Of a stretch of DNA of 64,000 bases, positions 36,035 through 44,647 are shown piece after piece (the stretch's first letter is position 1; the number at the start of each line of letters is the position of its first letter). A model generated the notes under the pieces. It was given only the letters and a program-made list of their open reading frames with translations, was not told where the DNA came from and did no database searches. Source of the stretch: Algorimicrobium echini. GTDB taxonomy: Bacteria; Bacteroidota; Bacteroidia; Flavobacteriales; Flavobacteriaceae. A program made the translations under genes and the position numbers. The stretch covers positions 210,511-274,510 of the forward strand of contig NZ_FOVN01000003.1 of NCBI RefSeq assembly GCF_900115185.1, read 5' to 3'.

Positions 36035-36643
36035 TTACAAGTCACTTATTTTATGAACAAACAAGGCGTTTAGCTCTAATATTTCTTCAAGATTAGCACG
36101 TTTCATACGTTTGCTTACGGCTTCTTGATTAATACCAATTATTTGAGCCAAATCGCTTTGAATTTTAGTGGGATTTTCAATATGTGTTTTTACAATTTCT
36201 GCCGAACTTACCGTCCAATTATCCATACTAATTAGCGCTAATTTAAAGTATAAATTTAGGTCTCTATTTAAAATAGCATTTGGTGTTTTTACCTTTAAAT
36301 TAACTTTATCTTTCTTTAGGTTTTCTAATGTTTCACCTGAAAACTGAAAGGCTTCTCCATTGGACTCGGTAACACGCTCTCCTTGGTACTCTTTAGTTCC
36401 AATTCCAATGGCTAAACGTACATCTAAACCTTTGATTTCTTTAATACACGCTTTTAAGTAAACAGCATGTAAAAAGCTGTTTTGAGGTTTCTTTATTTCA
36501 ATTTGAAAACTATCGCCTCTATACACTTCCCATAACTGTGTATTGGGCTCCAAAAAGGTAAGTGCTTTTTTTAAAAGTGGTAACCATATTGTTGGTTTTA
36601 CGTTTTTAGAGTTTATGATATCTCCTGTAACTACGCTAGTCAT
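36035..36643 (-). CDS. SatD-family regulatory protein
   Basis: 202 residues. N-terminal VVTGDIINSKN and VYRGDSFQIEIKKP fit the SatD family; the C-terminal part NPTKIQSDLAQIIGINQEAVSKRMKRANLEEIL has the spacing of a helix-turn-helix (seen in two pieces), so DNA binding is likely. SatD is named from a streptococcal regulator pair. It is the first gene of the two-gene unit with DUF3307. Repeats directly upstream (36706-36741) are good candidates for its own operator. Confidence 0.78.
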   Translation of the reverse strand: MTSVVTGDIINSKNVKPTIWLPLLKKALTFLEPNTQLWEVYRGDSFQIEIKKPQNSFLHAVYLKACIKEIKGLDVRLAIGIGTKEYQGERVTESNGEAFQFSGETLENLKKDKVNLKVKTPNAILNRDLNLYFKLALISMDNWTVSSAEIVKTHIENPTKIQSDLAQIIGINQEAVSKRMKRANLEEILELNALFVHKISDL

Positions 36644-36705
36644 AAAAATAAATGCTTTAACTATATGCCTTTATTCACGAATAATTTAAAATATTCTATA
36701 ATTAA

Positions 36706-36741
36706 GGAATAATTATTATTATTCCATTTTAAAGGAATAAT
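36706..36741. repeat. GGAATAAT repeats upstream of SatD, candidate operator
   Basis: GGAATAAT-TATT-ATTATTCC is a perfect 8+8 inverted repeat (36706-36725), followed by a third copy GGAATAAT at 36734-36741. All three lie 63-98 bases upstream of the satD ATG and nowhere else that I noticed in the window. Binding by SatD is inference. Confidence 0.65.
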
Positions 36742-36824
36742 CAAATATCGAATATTTTATTGAGATATCCAAATGCTTGGTAATCAAAACCTATCTTAAA
36801 AGATGATTAGTTATATAAGTTAGA

Positions 36825-37370
36825 TTACAAATCAATTTTAATATTATAATCGGCTAATTCATTCATGTAATTTTCCAAAACAAAATCTTGGCTATTAAAC
36901 TCAATATGTCTGTTACGCTTGGTTTTATTGCGTTTTATAGCTTTTAAAAACCGTTTAACTTCTTCTTCAGAATTTAAAATTAAACCAGGTACTTGAGCCG
37001 ATTTTCCCGAATCATCTTTTGCAACCATGGTAAAATAGGATGAATTACAATGTTTAATCATACCTGTCTTAATATTTTCAGCTTCTACCCGGATACCAAC
37101 CACCATGGAGGTATTTCCAACATAATTAATGGAAGCTTTTAAGGTTACAATTTCACCTATTTCTATGGGTTGAAGAAAATTAACCGTATCAACAGAAGCG
37201 GTAACACAGTAGTGTTTAGAATGTTTTGCAGCACAAGCAAAGGCTATCTGATCCATAAGGTTTAGCATATAGCCACCATGAATTTTACCGCCAAAATTGG
37301 AATGTGACGGTTGCATTAATTCGGCTATACTAGTACGGGAACTTGCAACGGTTTTAAATGTTTTTTCCAT
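36825..37370 (-). CDS. Acyl-CoA thioesterase (hotdog fold)
   Basis: 181 residues from ATG at 37370 (MEKTFKTVASSRTSI), which is one base after the stop of the upstream gene. The hotdog signature SNFGGKIHGGYMLNLMDQIA is the YciA/BACH-type active-site region, followed by ASVDTVNFLQPIEIGE. It hydrolyses acyl-CoA to free acid and CoA in the cytoplasm. Third gene of a unit with rmuC and a small membrane protein. A longer frame from 37400 would overlap the neighbour. Confidence 0.9.
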   Translation of the reverse strand: MEKTFKTVASSRTSIAELMQPSHSNFGGKIHGGYMLNLMDQIAFACAAKHSKHYCVTASVDTVNFLQPIEIGEIVTLKASINYVGNTSMVVGIRVEAENIKTGMIKHCNSSYFTMVAKDDSGKSAQVPGLILNSEEEVKRFLKAIKRNKTKRNRHIEFNSQDFVLENYMNELADYNIKIDL

Positions 37371-37371
37371 T

Positions 37372-37740
37372 TTAAAAACGCCTGTTATTACGTTCAACAT
37401 CCTCTACAACTTTGGTGATAAAGTATTTGGTGTCACCCAGCCAAAATAATTTTTTGTAGCGCTCAAAATAATGTAATTTCACATATTTGCCCTGTAGATC
37501 TTTTAAATCTTGAATAACTTGTTTTTCGCTATCTTCTACAGAGAATTCAAATAACTGTGCTTCTGAAACCCCTTGACTTATTTCGCCTTCCCAAGTTTTT
37601 ATAATAACGCCCTTACTACTAAATTTAACAAGTTCGCCAGCACGAATACCTTCACTATAGGTAGCAAAATAGATAAAACAGCCATAACCAATTATGACTA
37701 GCACTAATGCGACAATTAATTTGGTTAATATATTTTTCAT
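37372..37740 (-). CDS. Small membrane-anchored protein, unknown function
   Basis: 122 residues: one N-terminal membrane helix (about 8-27), then a soluble beta-rich part with GIRAGELVKFSSKGVIIKTW and LKDLQGKYVKLHYFERYKKL. Relatives in flavobacteria sometimes carry the name 6-phosphogluconate dehydrogenase, which cannot be right: there is no Rossmann motif and the length is a quarter of that enzyme. It lies 17 bases after rmuC and one base before the thioesterase, in an operon. Confidence 0.72.
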   Translation of the reverse strand: MKNILTKLIVALVLVIIGYGCFIYFATYSEGIRAGELVKFSSKGVIIKTWEGEISQGVSEAQLFEFSVEDSEKQVIQDLKDLQGKYVKLHYFERYKKLFWLGDTKYFITKVVEDVERNNRRF

Positions 37741-37757
37741 AGTATGTTTTTTATAAT

Positions 37758-39152
37758 TTATTCGTCATCGTCTGACAGTTCTGCTCTTTTTAAAATGGCT
37801 TCTGGTAAAGCTTTTTTGGCTTTGGCACCCATTTTCTTTAGTTTTTCTACACGTCCAATAATATTCCCTTTACCGGCTACTAATTTATTCATGGCTGAAG
37901 AATAATCTGATTTTGCTGCATCTATTTTTTTGCCTACACTTGTTAAATCTATTACTAATCCTTCAAACTTATCATAAAGTGCACCAGCCTGTTTAGCAAT
38001 TTCTAAAGCATTGCGCTGTTGTTTTTCATTGTTCCACATGGTATCAATGGTACGTAATGTAGCTAATAACGTGGCAGGTGTAACAATAACAATGTTTTTT
38101 TCGAAAGCTTTGTTATAAAGCGAGTTATCTTCATTTATAGCAACCGCAAAGGCAGGCTCAATTGGGATAAACATGAGCACGAAATCGGGAGATTCTATAT
38201 CATATAAATCTTCATATTTTTTATCAGAAAGCTGATCCACATGCTTTTTAATAGAATTCACGTGTGCTTTTAACCACATTGGTCTATCAGTATCTTCAGC
38301 ATTTACTAAACGCTCATAGTCGGTTAAGGATACCTTACTATCAATTATCATTCGTTTGTTATCGGGTAGATGCAGTACAACATCAGGTAGAACCCGTGAG
38401 CCATCTTCACGCGTAAAACTTTGCTGAACAAAATACTCGCGGTCTTTTTCCAAACCAGATTTTTCTAAAACACGCTCCAACACCAATTCGCCCCAATTTC
38501 CTTGCATTTTACTGTCGCCTTTTAAAGCTCTAGTTAGGTTTGTAGCTTCTTTAGTCATTTGCTGGTTTAAATCTTTTAAGCCTAAAAGCTGTTCTTTTAA
38601 TGCCGAATGCATGCTAATGCTTTCTTTTTGGGTGTCTTCTACTTTTTTCTCGAAAATCTGAATTTTTTCTTGTAAAGGGTTTAGTATTTGCTTGATGTTT
38701 TCTTTATTCTGAAGGGTGAATTTTTCACTTTTCTCATCTAAAATTTTGGTGGCTAATAGCTCAAAATCTTTACGTAATTGTTCTTGTTGGTGTACTAACT
38801 CTTCATCTCGTTTTAAAAGTTGTTGCTCCAAGTTTTCGTATTCTGAATTGCGTCGTGCTAATTCAGAATTTAGAAGTTCTTTTTCCTTTCTAATGTCATC
38901 TCTATCAATTTCAATTTTGGATAGGAGTTCTTTTAAATCCGTTGTTTGTTGATTAAAATAGGATTGTTGTTTTTGGGTTTCTTCATCAAAAGACACCTTT
39001 AAATTAGATAGCTGTTGTTGCAAATTAGTGTTTCGCTCCTCAAGAGTGCTTGTTTCGCTTTTGTTTTTAAGTTTGGAAATAGTGAGTCCAATATAAGCAC
39101 CTATAGCACCCGAAAAAATAATAGCAATAATGAGAATAAGGCTGTCGTTCAT
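37758..39152 (-). CDS. rmuC: DNA recombination protein RmuC
   Basis: 464 residues. An N-terminal membrane anchor (about 3-22), a long coiled coil (about 30-200), then the RmuC nuclease-like domain: MQGNWGELVLERVLEKSGL, DVVLHLPDNKRMIIDSKVSL (PD-D/ExK-like acid and Lys residues) and VLMFIPIEPAFAVAI. RmuC limits inversion at short inverted repeats in E. coli and is a putative nuclease. First gene of the three-gene unit; -7 box TATCTTTG at 39173-39180 on the minus strand. Confidence 0.95.
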   Translation of the reverse strand: MNDSLILIIAIIFSGAIGAYIGLTISKLKNKSETSTLEERNTNLQQQLSNLKVSFDEETQKQQSYFNQQTTDLKELLSKIEIDRDDIRKEKELLNSELARRNSEYENLEQQLLKRDEELVHQQEQLRKDFELLATKILDEKSEKFTLQNKENIKQILNPLQEKIQIFEKKVEDTQKESISMHSALKEQLLGLKDLNQQMTKEATNLTRALKGDSKMQGNWGELVLERVLEKSGLEKDREYFVQQSFTREDGSRVLPDVVLHLPDNKRMIIDSKVSLTDYERLVNAEDTDRPMWLKAHVNSIKKHVDQLSDKKYEDLYDIESPDFVLMFIPIEPAFAVAINEDNSLYNKAFEKNIVIVTPATLLATLRTIDTMWNNEKQQRNALEIAKQAGALYDKFEGLVIDLTSVGKKIDAAKSDYSSAMNKLVAGKGNIIGRVEKLKKMGAKAKKALPEAILKRAELSDDDE

Positions 39153-39172
39153 TTTAAAAAAGAGAATTTTAT

Positions 39173-39180
39173 CAAAGATA
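39173..39180 (-). promoter_or_regulatory. Probable -7 box of the rmuC operon
   Basis: Minus-strand TATCTTTG fits TAnnTTTG, 20 bases before the rmuC ATG. Confidence 0.5.
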
Positions 39181-39262
39181 ATTTTTTTAGTTGGAAGTTA
39201 TAAAATTACTTATGTGAAGTTTTTTGAATACCTATGGAAACTAAACAAAGTATTTTTGCGCT

Positions 39263-40057
39263 TTACTTAATAATTTTGAAACTTCCTGAATGATTATCAA
39301 AAGCAATTAAATCTTTAGGGAAAAGGGTTTCAAAAACACCTTTTGAAATAAGATTGCAAGGCGTATCGGTTATAACTGTGTTGTCTGTCATGACCACCAT
39401 AGTGTCACACAACTGAATAGCTAAATCTATTTCATGCGAAGAAAACAGAATGGTTTTATGGGTTTCTTTAACCAACTTTTGAAGCAATTTTAAAATATAC
39501 GCTTTATGATACATATCCAAATGCGTAGTGGGTTCATCCAGAATAATTAAATCGGTATCTTGAGCTAAAGCACGTGCAATCATGACTTTTTGTAATTGTC
39601 CATCACTTAATTCAAAACACTTTTTGTCTTTTAATGCTTCAATATTTGTTTGGTTCAAAGCCCGATTGACGACCTCTAAATCATTAGCAGATAAATTCCC
39701 AACCCAATTGGTATACGGCTGTCTGCCTAGAGCAACTAATTCAAAAACAGATAAATTTTTAGAGGCAATTTTTTCAGTTAATACCAAACTCATAGTTTTA
39801 GCTAAATCGGTATTTGAGTAGGTCTCTAAATTTTCCCCTTTCAGCAATACATTTCCCGATAACTTATCTTGCACATTGGTAAGTGTCCGTAACAGTGTAG
39901 ACTTGCCAATACCATTAGCACCAACCAAACCTACTAATTGCCCTTTTTGTAACACCATATTAATATGGGAGGTAACAATAGTATTTGCTTTTTTAGAAGC
40001 ATAACCGATGGAGAGGTTTTCCGTTTTAAGAATGGTATGTTGATTTGTTTTAGTCAC
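39263..40057 (-). CDS. ABC transporter ATPase, cobalamin/iron-chelate type (BtuD-like)
   Basis: 264 residues. Walker A GLVGANGIGKSTLLRTLTN, signature LSDGQLQKVMIARALAQ and Walker B LIILDEPTTHLDMYHK, with the H-loop SSHEIDLAI. This is the FecE/BtuD group. The start is GTG at 40057 (VTKTNQHTILK); no upstream ATG is near. Third gene of the divergent arm of the cobalamin locus, 73 bases after the permease. The substrate is assigned by context to cobalamin; iron-siderophore is the alternative. Confidence 0.88.
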   Translation of the reverse strand: MTKTNQHTILKTENLSIGYASKKANTIVTSHINMVLQKGQLVGLVGANGIGKSTLLRTLTNVQDKLSGNVLLKGENLETYSNTDLAKTMSLVLTEKIASKNLSVFELVALGRQPYTNWVGNLSANDLEVVNRALNQTNIEALKDKKCFELSDGQLQKVMIARALAQDTDLIILDEPTTHLDMYHKAYILKLLQKLVKETHKTILFSSHEIDLAIQLCDTMVVMTDNTVITDTPCNLISKGVFETLFPKDLIAFDNHSGSFKIIK

Positions 40058-40130
40058 TAATACTTAATTTCTGTTTTTTAGTGTTCTTCACAAGGCTTTG
40101 AATGGCAAATGAAGTGTACACTTATCTATT

Positions 40131-41153
40131 TTAAAATAACATTTTACGTTTACGTACCAATAACCAAATTACCACAGGAGCACCAAATAACGACGTAATC
40201 GCGTTGATTGGTAAGGTATAATCACTAGTTGGTAATTGCGCAATGCTATCGCAAATAAGCATAATGATAGCACCAAACAAAAATACGGCTGGAATTAATA
40301 TTTTATGGTTAGACGTTGTAAAAACTTGTCGAGTTATATGAGGAATGGCTAAACCTATAAAAGCAATAGGTCCTGCAAAAGCAGTTATCGTGCCAGCTAA
40401 TAAGCTGGTGGCAACAATAATAATGAGGCGCGTTTGTTTGATGTTTAGTCCGAGACTTTTTGCATAATTTTCACCTAATAAAAGTGAGTTTAAACCTTTA
40501 ATTGAGAAAATGCTTAATAGCATACCAAGACTATAAACCAAAAAGAAAATACCCAATTCCTGCCAAGATAAATTACCCAAGCTTCCAAAACCCCAGAAAA
40601 TATATTGCTGTAATTGTTCAGCGCTACTAAAGTAGGAGAGGACGCTTACAACAGCAGCTGTAATACTACCAAACATAAGTCCAATTATAAGAATTGCCAT
40701 GGTATCTCTCACTTTTGAAGAAACAACTAAAACAGCTGATAATACTAGGAAACTCCCCAAACTAGCTGCAATAATAATACTCCATTTGGATACAAAAATA
40801 GAGGCAAAAGCGCCACTAAAAATACCAGCACCTAAAATAACGAGCGCAACACCTAAACTGGCACCAGAACTAATCCCTAAAACAAAAGGACCTGCTAAAG
40901 GATTTCTAAAAAGTGTTTGCATTAATAATCCAGAAATACCTAAACCAGAACCCACTAAAACCGCTGTAAATGCTTTTGGCAAACGGTATTCCTTAATAAT
41001 ATAAGGCCAAGATTCATGCTCTAAAGTACCAATAAAACTTTCAAAAATAGCTCCCAATGGAATAGGCACTGAACCTAAACTGATATTTACTAAAAAGCAA
41101 ATAATCAAAACTATTATAAGTAAAATGAAAGCGTATGTATAATTGATGTTCAT
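40131..41153 (-). CDS. FecCD/BtuC-family ABC permease
   Basis: 340 residues with about ten membrane helices. Family signatures are YRLPKAFTAVLVGSGLGISG, NPLAGPFVLGISSGASLG and FAGPIAFIGLAIPHITRQ. The protein forms the inner-membrane channel for cobalamin or siderophores. It lies between the binding-protein gene (35 bases upstream) and the ATPase gene. Substrate by context: cobalamin. Confidence 0.92.
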   Translation of the reverse strand: MNINYTYAFILLIIVLIICFLVNISLGSVPIPLGAIFESFIGTLEHESWPYIIKEYRLPKAFTAVLVGSGLGISGLLMQTLFRNPLAGPFVLGISSGASLGVALVILGAGIFSGAFASIFVSKWSIIIAASLGSFLVLSAVLVVSSKVRDTMAILIIGLMFGSITAAVVSVLSYFSSAEQLQQYIFWGFGSLGNLSWQELGIFFLVYSLGMLLSIFSIKGLNSLLLGENYAKSLGLNIKQTRLIIIVATSLLAGTITAFAGPIAFIGLAIPHITRQVFTTSNHKILIPAVFLFGAIIMLICDSIAQLPTSDYTLPINAITSLFGAPVVIWLLVRKRKMLF

Positions 41154-41188
41154 AAAGGATTAAAAACCTAATTCGTGCAAATATCGGT

Positions 41189-42346
41189 TTATTCTAACCG
41201 TTTAAAAAACTGTAATTCATAATTTTCGAGTAATTCAGGATGTGTTATTTTCACCAAATCTTTTAACACCAAATCTGGTCTAGCTGTGCCTATTTCGTAA
41301 TAGGTAACACCACCCGTTTTTCCAGCTGTATTAACAAAAGAATAAATATTTTTATTTTTAAAAGCTTCAAATTGTGTGTAGTGCACATTGGCTTTCTCTA
41401 AAGCGTTTAATGAGTTGTAATAGGAAGGACTAATCCAAACATCAGCATCTTTGGCTTTATCAAAAACAACTTCAAAATTTAAAGCTAAACTGCCTTTGCT
41501 TTCTGAATTTGCCCATAAATAGTTTACGTTGGCATCTTTTAAAAGTTGGGCCTCTGGACTTGTTCCGCTTGGCAGATACCAAATATCTTTATGCATAGCA
41601 CCACTTAAAACGCGTGGTTTGTTAGCGGCATTTTTAGCTAGTTTTTTAGCTTCTAAATAATCGGTCTCAATACTTTTAAAAATGGTTTCAGCTTGGGCGC
41701 TTTTATTATAAAGCGCGCCAAAAAACTTAACCCATTCCGCTTTAGCAAGGGGTGAAGTTTCTACCCAATCACCATTATAAACAACAGGGATTCCTGACTT
41801 TCTAATGGTTTCAAAACTTTTGTTATTTCCATCAATACCGAAGCCAATAACCACACTTGGGTTTAGTTCTAATAAAACTTCGGTATTAAGACCCTCGTTT
41901 TTACCAAGTTCCCTAACAGCACCGGAATCAATTAATTTTCGTGTTTTTTCGGAAGAAATATAGTCTGTTCCAGGAAATCCTATTAAGGTGTTTTCAACTT
42001 CTAATAATTCCAATGCAGGAATATGAGTTGTTGATGTAACTACCATTTTTTCAACAGGAATAGTAATAATACCATCGTAATCATTTTTGTTAAATGTACT
42101 CACAGCAGCTTGCGTTTTTGTGAGTAAAAGATAGCGGTAGTTTTTATCGGAATCTGGCCAAGGGTTGTTTATGGTTAGCAGTGAGTAATTTTCATAATTA
42201 GTAATAGCAAAACCTGTGGCATAATCAATTTTCACGGATGATTTGCTGCCTTCTGGTAGGTTGTTTTCTTGCTTGGATTTATCTTGACAATTCCAGAAAA
42301 ATAAACTCACTAAAAGTGTAATAAAAACTATCTTTTTATGTAACAT
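41189..42346 (-). CDS. Cobalamin/iron-type substrate-binding lipoprotein (BtuF-like)
   Basis: 385 residues. Lipoprotein signal ending FFWNC (Cys20), then the type III (BtuF/FhuD) fold: VVTSTTHIPALELLEVENTL, DYISSEKTRKLIDSGAVREL, LNTEVLLELNPSVVIGFGID and AKAEWVKFFGALYNKSAQAE. It hands the ligand to the permease/ATPase encoded downstream. Divergent from the riboswitch-controlled receptor genes, so cobalamin is the best guess. The minus strand upstream shows no riboswitch of its own. Confidence 0.88.
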   Translation of the reverse strand: MLHKKIVFITLLVSLFFWNCQDKSKQENNLPEGSKSSVKIDYATGFAITNYENYSLLTINNPWPDSDKNYRYLLLTKTQAAVSTFNKNDYDGIITIPVEKMVVTSTTHIPALELLEVENTLIGFPGTDYISSEKTRKLIDSGAVRELGKNEGLNTEVLLELNPSVVIGFGIDGNNKSFETIRKSGIPVVYNGDWVETSPLAKAEWVKFFGALYNKSAQAETIFKSIETDYLEAKKLAKNAANKPRVLSGAMHKDIWYLPSGTSPEAQLLKDANVNYLWANSESKGSLALNFEVVFDKAKDADVWISPSYYNSLNALEKANVHYTQFEAFKNKNIYSFVNTAGKTGGVTYYEIGTARPDLVLKDLVKITHPELLENYELQFFKRLE

Positions 42347-42399
42347 TTGTAACGTTTAACCGATTAAAAATCACGTAAATTTATAGAAAATTTTTAACT

Positions 42400-42507
42400 A
42401 TGCGTGACGGTTCAAATGTAACATTATATATAGTAGCTGGTGTTATTATATTTCATTTTTTAGCAGGTTTTATTTATTTACTTTATAAAATGAATAAGAA
42501 AAAATAA
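42400..42507 (+). CDS. Predicted 35-residue single-span membrane protein
   Basis: Read by hand from ATG at 42400: MRDGSNVTLYIVAGVIIFHF followed by LAGFIYLLYKMNKKK and TAA. One membrane helix (about 8-29) with a His in the middle, and a basic tail that would stay in the cytoplasm. It lies in the gap between the BtuF-like gene (opposite strand) and the cobalamin riboswitch. No family recognised. An ORF of this length can occur by chance, but a clean hydrophobic helix with a positive-inside tail is less common. Confidence 0.5.
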   Translation: MRDGSNVTLYIVAGVIIFHFLAGFIYLLYKMNKKK

Positions 42508-42537
42508 ACTTCCTGTTACTTATCTCAAAAGAATAAT

Positions 42538-42545
42538 TACTTTTG
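42538..42545 (+). promoter_or_regulatory. Probable -7 box for the riboswitch transcript
   Basis: TACTTTTG fits TAnnTTTG immediately upstream of the riboswitch; the -33 element is weak (TGT at roughly the right place). Confidence 0.5.
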
Positions 42546-42549
42546 CCTT

Positions 42550-42756
42550 GAATTTGGTTTGATGGTAAATCAGCATTTTTTTAAGACAGCTTATTGTTGA
42601 TAAAAACGCACGATTACATCAATTAAAAGGGAATCTGGTTAAAATCCAGAACTGTTCCCGCAACTGTAAGCTATAAAGCTTCATGTTTCACTTCAAGTCA
42701 CTGTTCAAATTGAATGGGAAGACCAACATGAAGACGCAAGTCAGGAGACCTGCCAA
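42550..42756 (+). promoter_or_regulatory. Cobalamin riboswitch
   Basis: The conserved core is nearly complete: AAAAGGGAATCTGGTT with AAAATCCAG (about 42625-42648), CTGTTCCCGCAACTGTAA (42652-42669), GTCACTG, ATGGGAAGACC, and the B12 box GCAAGTCAGGAGACCTGCC (about 42736-42754). It is on the plus strand and ends about 50 bases before the receptor ATG. Adenosyl- or methylcobalamin binding should switch off the receptor and the BtuG-like gene. No terminator hairpin with a T run follows, so control of translation initiation is more likely. Exact 5' limit uncertain. Confidence 0.95.
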
Positions 42757-42805
42757 TTTCATAACCTTAAAAACAAAAAGCTTTCGGGTAAAAGGCTTCA
42801 TGGAT

Positions 42806-44644
42806 ATGAAACGGCATATAATTTTTATTTTTCTAGTTAGTATTACCACTGGTGCATGGTCTCAATCAGCTTTAGATTCCTTACAGCAATTGGATGAAGT
42901 GATTTTAAAAACGGATATGGGTTTAAATCGCTTTTCTCAAACTCAAAAAACCGAACAACTTTCCGATACAATTTTAACACGAAGTGCTGCGTCTTTAACA
43001 GATGTCTTAAATTATAATTCGCTTATTTATTTTAAGGAGAATGGCTTGGGTATGGTATCTTCAGCTTCATTCAGAGGAACAACGGCACAACAAACTGCTG
43101 TAGTTTGGAATGGTATAAATATCAATTCGCAGTTTAATGGTCAAACCGACTTTAATACCATCAATATTAGAAATTTTGATAATATAACAGTTAGGAGCGG
43201 AGGCGGAAGTGTGCTTTATGGTAGTGGTGCTATAGGTGGAACCATTCACCTTAATAATCAGTTGAGATTTAATCAGGGTTTTAAAAATAGTCTGTTTTTA
43301 CGGTACGGAAGTTTCAATACGTGGGATGGTAGTTTTAAATCGGGTATGTCTTCAGATAAATTTGCCGTTAATTTTGAAATGAGTCGTACCAATTCCGAAA
43401 ACGATTATGACTTTGTAGATTCTGAAAAACAGAATACTAACGGTAACTATTACAATCAAAGCATTTCAGCAAATGTGGCGTACAAAATCAATGCAAAAAA
43501 CACCTTAAAATTATATAGTTATTTATATGATGGTGAACGGCATTTTTCGCAAATATTTGCTTCCGAAACGCCTACAAAATATCAAGATTATAACACCCGG
43601 AATTTAATGGAGTGGGTTGGTTTATACAATCAATTTACATCGCGATTAAAGTTGGCCTACATAACGGAGGATTATAATTATTTTGCAAACATAAACAAGG
43701 AAAATTCAACAGGAGCTGAAGCCAAGACCATTATTTTAAAACATGATTTGGCTTTTAAAGTGCATAAAAACCTGCTACTTAATTCGGTTATTGATGTGAC
43801 GCAAACAACAGCTGAAGGGGCTTCAATAGAAAATGAATCGCGTACCATAACATCTTTAAATTTACTTTTAAAACACAACATTACTTCCAGATTGTTGTAC
43901 GAAGTATCGTTCAGAAAAGAACTCACGGAAAATTACAAAACCCCATTTTTATTTCATGTTGGTGTGAATTATACACCATTTGAGTTTTATACGATGACTT
44001 TGAATGGTTCTCGAAATTTTCGGATGCCAACTTTTAACGATTTGTATTGGGAGGGTAGTGGTAATACGGAATTAAACCCTGAAGATTCTTATCAGGTAGA
44101 AATGGGACACGCGTTTCAATATAAAGGCATCTCATTGTCCGTAACGGGCTATTATAATGATATTCAAGATATGATTCGTTGGGTACCAACAGCCTCCTCA
44201 TGGAAACCTATTAATACCGATCATGTAAAAACCTACGGTTTAGAAACCAAACTGGCTATTAAACAGCAATTTCAGAATCATCATTTTTTAATTGAAGCCA
44301 CTTATGGTTATACAATTTCGGAAAATCAGCAAACAAAAAAGCAGCTTATTTATGTTCCCAATCATAAAGCTGCGGGTTATTTTAATTACACATTTAAGAG
44401 GGTGTCCACATATTACCAACTACTATATGTTGGAGACGTTTTTACCTTATCAGATAACAACCCAAAATATACGCTTGATGCTTATACAGTTTCCAATATT
44501 GGTGCTGAATATGCGTTGGGTGCAACCAAACAATATAGGTTTGGTATACAACTTAAAAATCTATTTAACGAAAACTACCAGAGCGTGGCAAACCGCTATA
44601 TGCCTGGCATTAACTATAATTTTTATTTTAACCTCAATTTTTAA
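42806..44644 (+). CDS. TonB-dependent cobalamin receptor (BtuB-like)
   Basis: 612 residues from ATG at 42806 (MKRHIIFIFLVSITTGAWSQ signal peptide). A frame open from 42683 lies inside the riboswitch and is not real. Plug domain: LQQLDEVILK as TonB-box-like start, SLTDVLNYNSLIYFKENG, SFRGTTAQQTAVVWNGININ and SVLYGSGAIGGTIHL. The barrel has many beta-hairpin strands and ends YFNLNF with the aromatic C-terminus expected. Controlled by the cobalamin riboswitch, so it takes up cobalamin across the outer membrane. The next gene starts 3 bases after its stop. Confidence 0.94.
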   Translation: MKRHIIFIFLVSITTGAWSQSALDSLQQLDEVILKTDMGLNRFSQTQKTEQLSDTILTRSAASLTDVLNYNSLIYFKENGLGMVSSASFRGTTAQQTAVVWNGININSQFNGQTDFNTINIRNFDNITVRSGGGSVLYGSGAIGGTIHLNNQLRFNQGFKNSLFLRYGSFNTWDGSFKSGMSSDKFAVNFEMSRTNSENDYDFVDSEKQNTNGNYYNQSISANVAYKINAKNTLKLYSYLYDGERHFSQIFASETPTKYQDYNTRNLMEWVGLYNQFTSRLKLAYITEDYNYFANINKENSTGAEAKTIILKHDLAFKVHKNLLLNSVIDVTQTTAEGASIENESRTITSLNLLLKHNITSRLLYEVSFRKELTENYKTPFLFHVGVNYTPFEFYTMTLNGSRNFRMPTFNDLYWEGSGNTELNPEDSYQVEMGHAFQYKGISLSVTGYYNDIQDMIRWVPTASSWKPINTDHVKTYGLETKLAIKQQFQNHHFLIEATYGYTISENQQTKKQLIYVPNHKAAGYFNYTFKRVSTYYQLLYVGDVFTLSDNNPKYTLDAYTVSNIGAEYALGATKQYRFGIQLKNLFNENYQSVANRYMPGINYNFYFNLNF

Positions 44645-44647
44645 ACT

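Noticed and set aside
37372-37740. Name 6-phosphogluconate dehydrogenase for the small membrane protein
   Set aside because: No Rossmann fold motif, wrong length and a membrane anchor; the name is an annotation error carried in databases.
42683-42805. In-frame N-terminal extension of the cobalamin receptor
   Set aside because: It lies in the conserved core of the riboswitch, and the signal peptide begins only at 42806.
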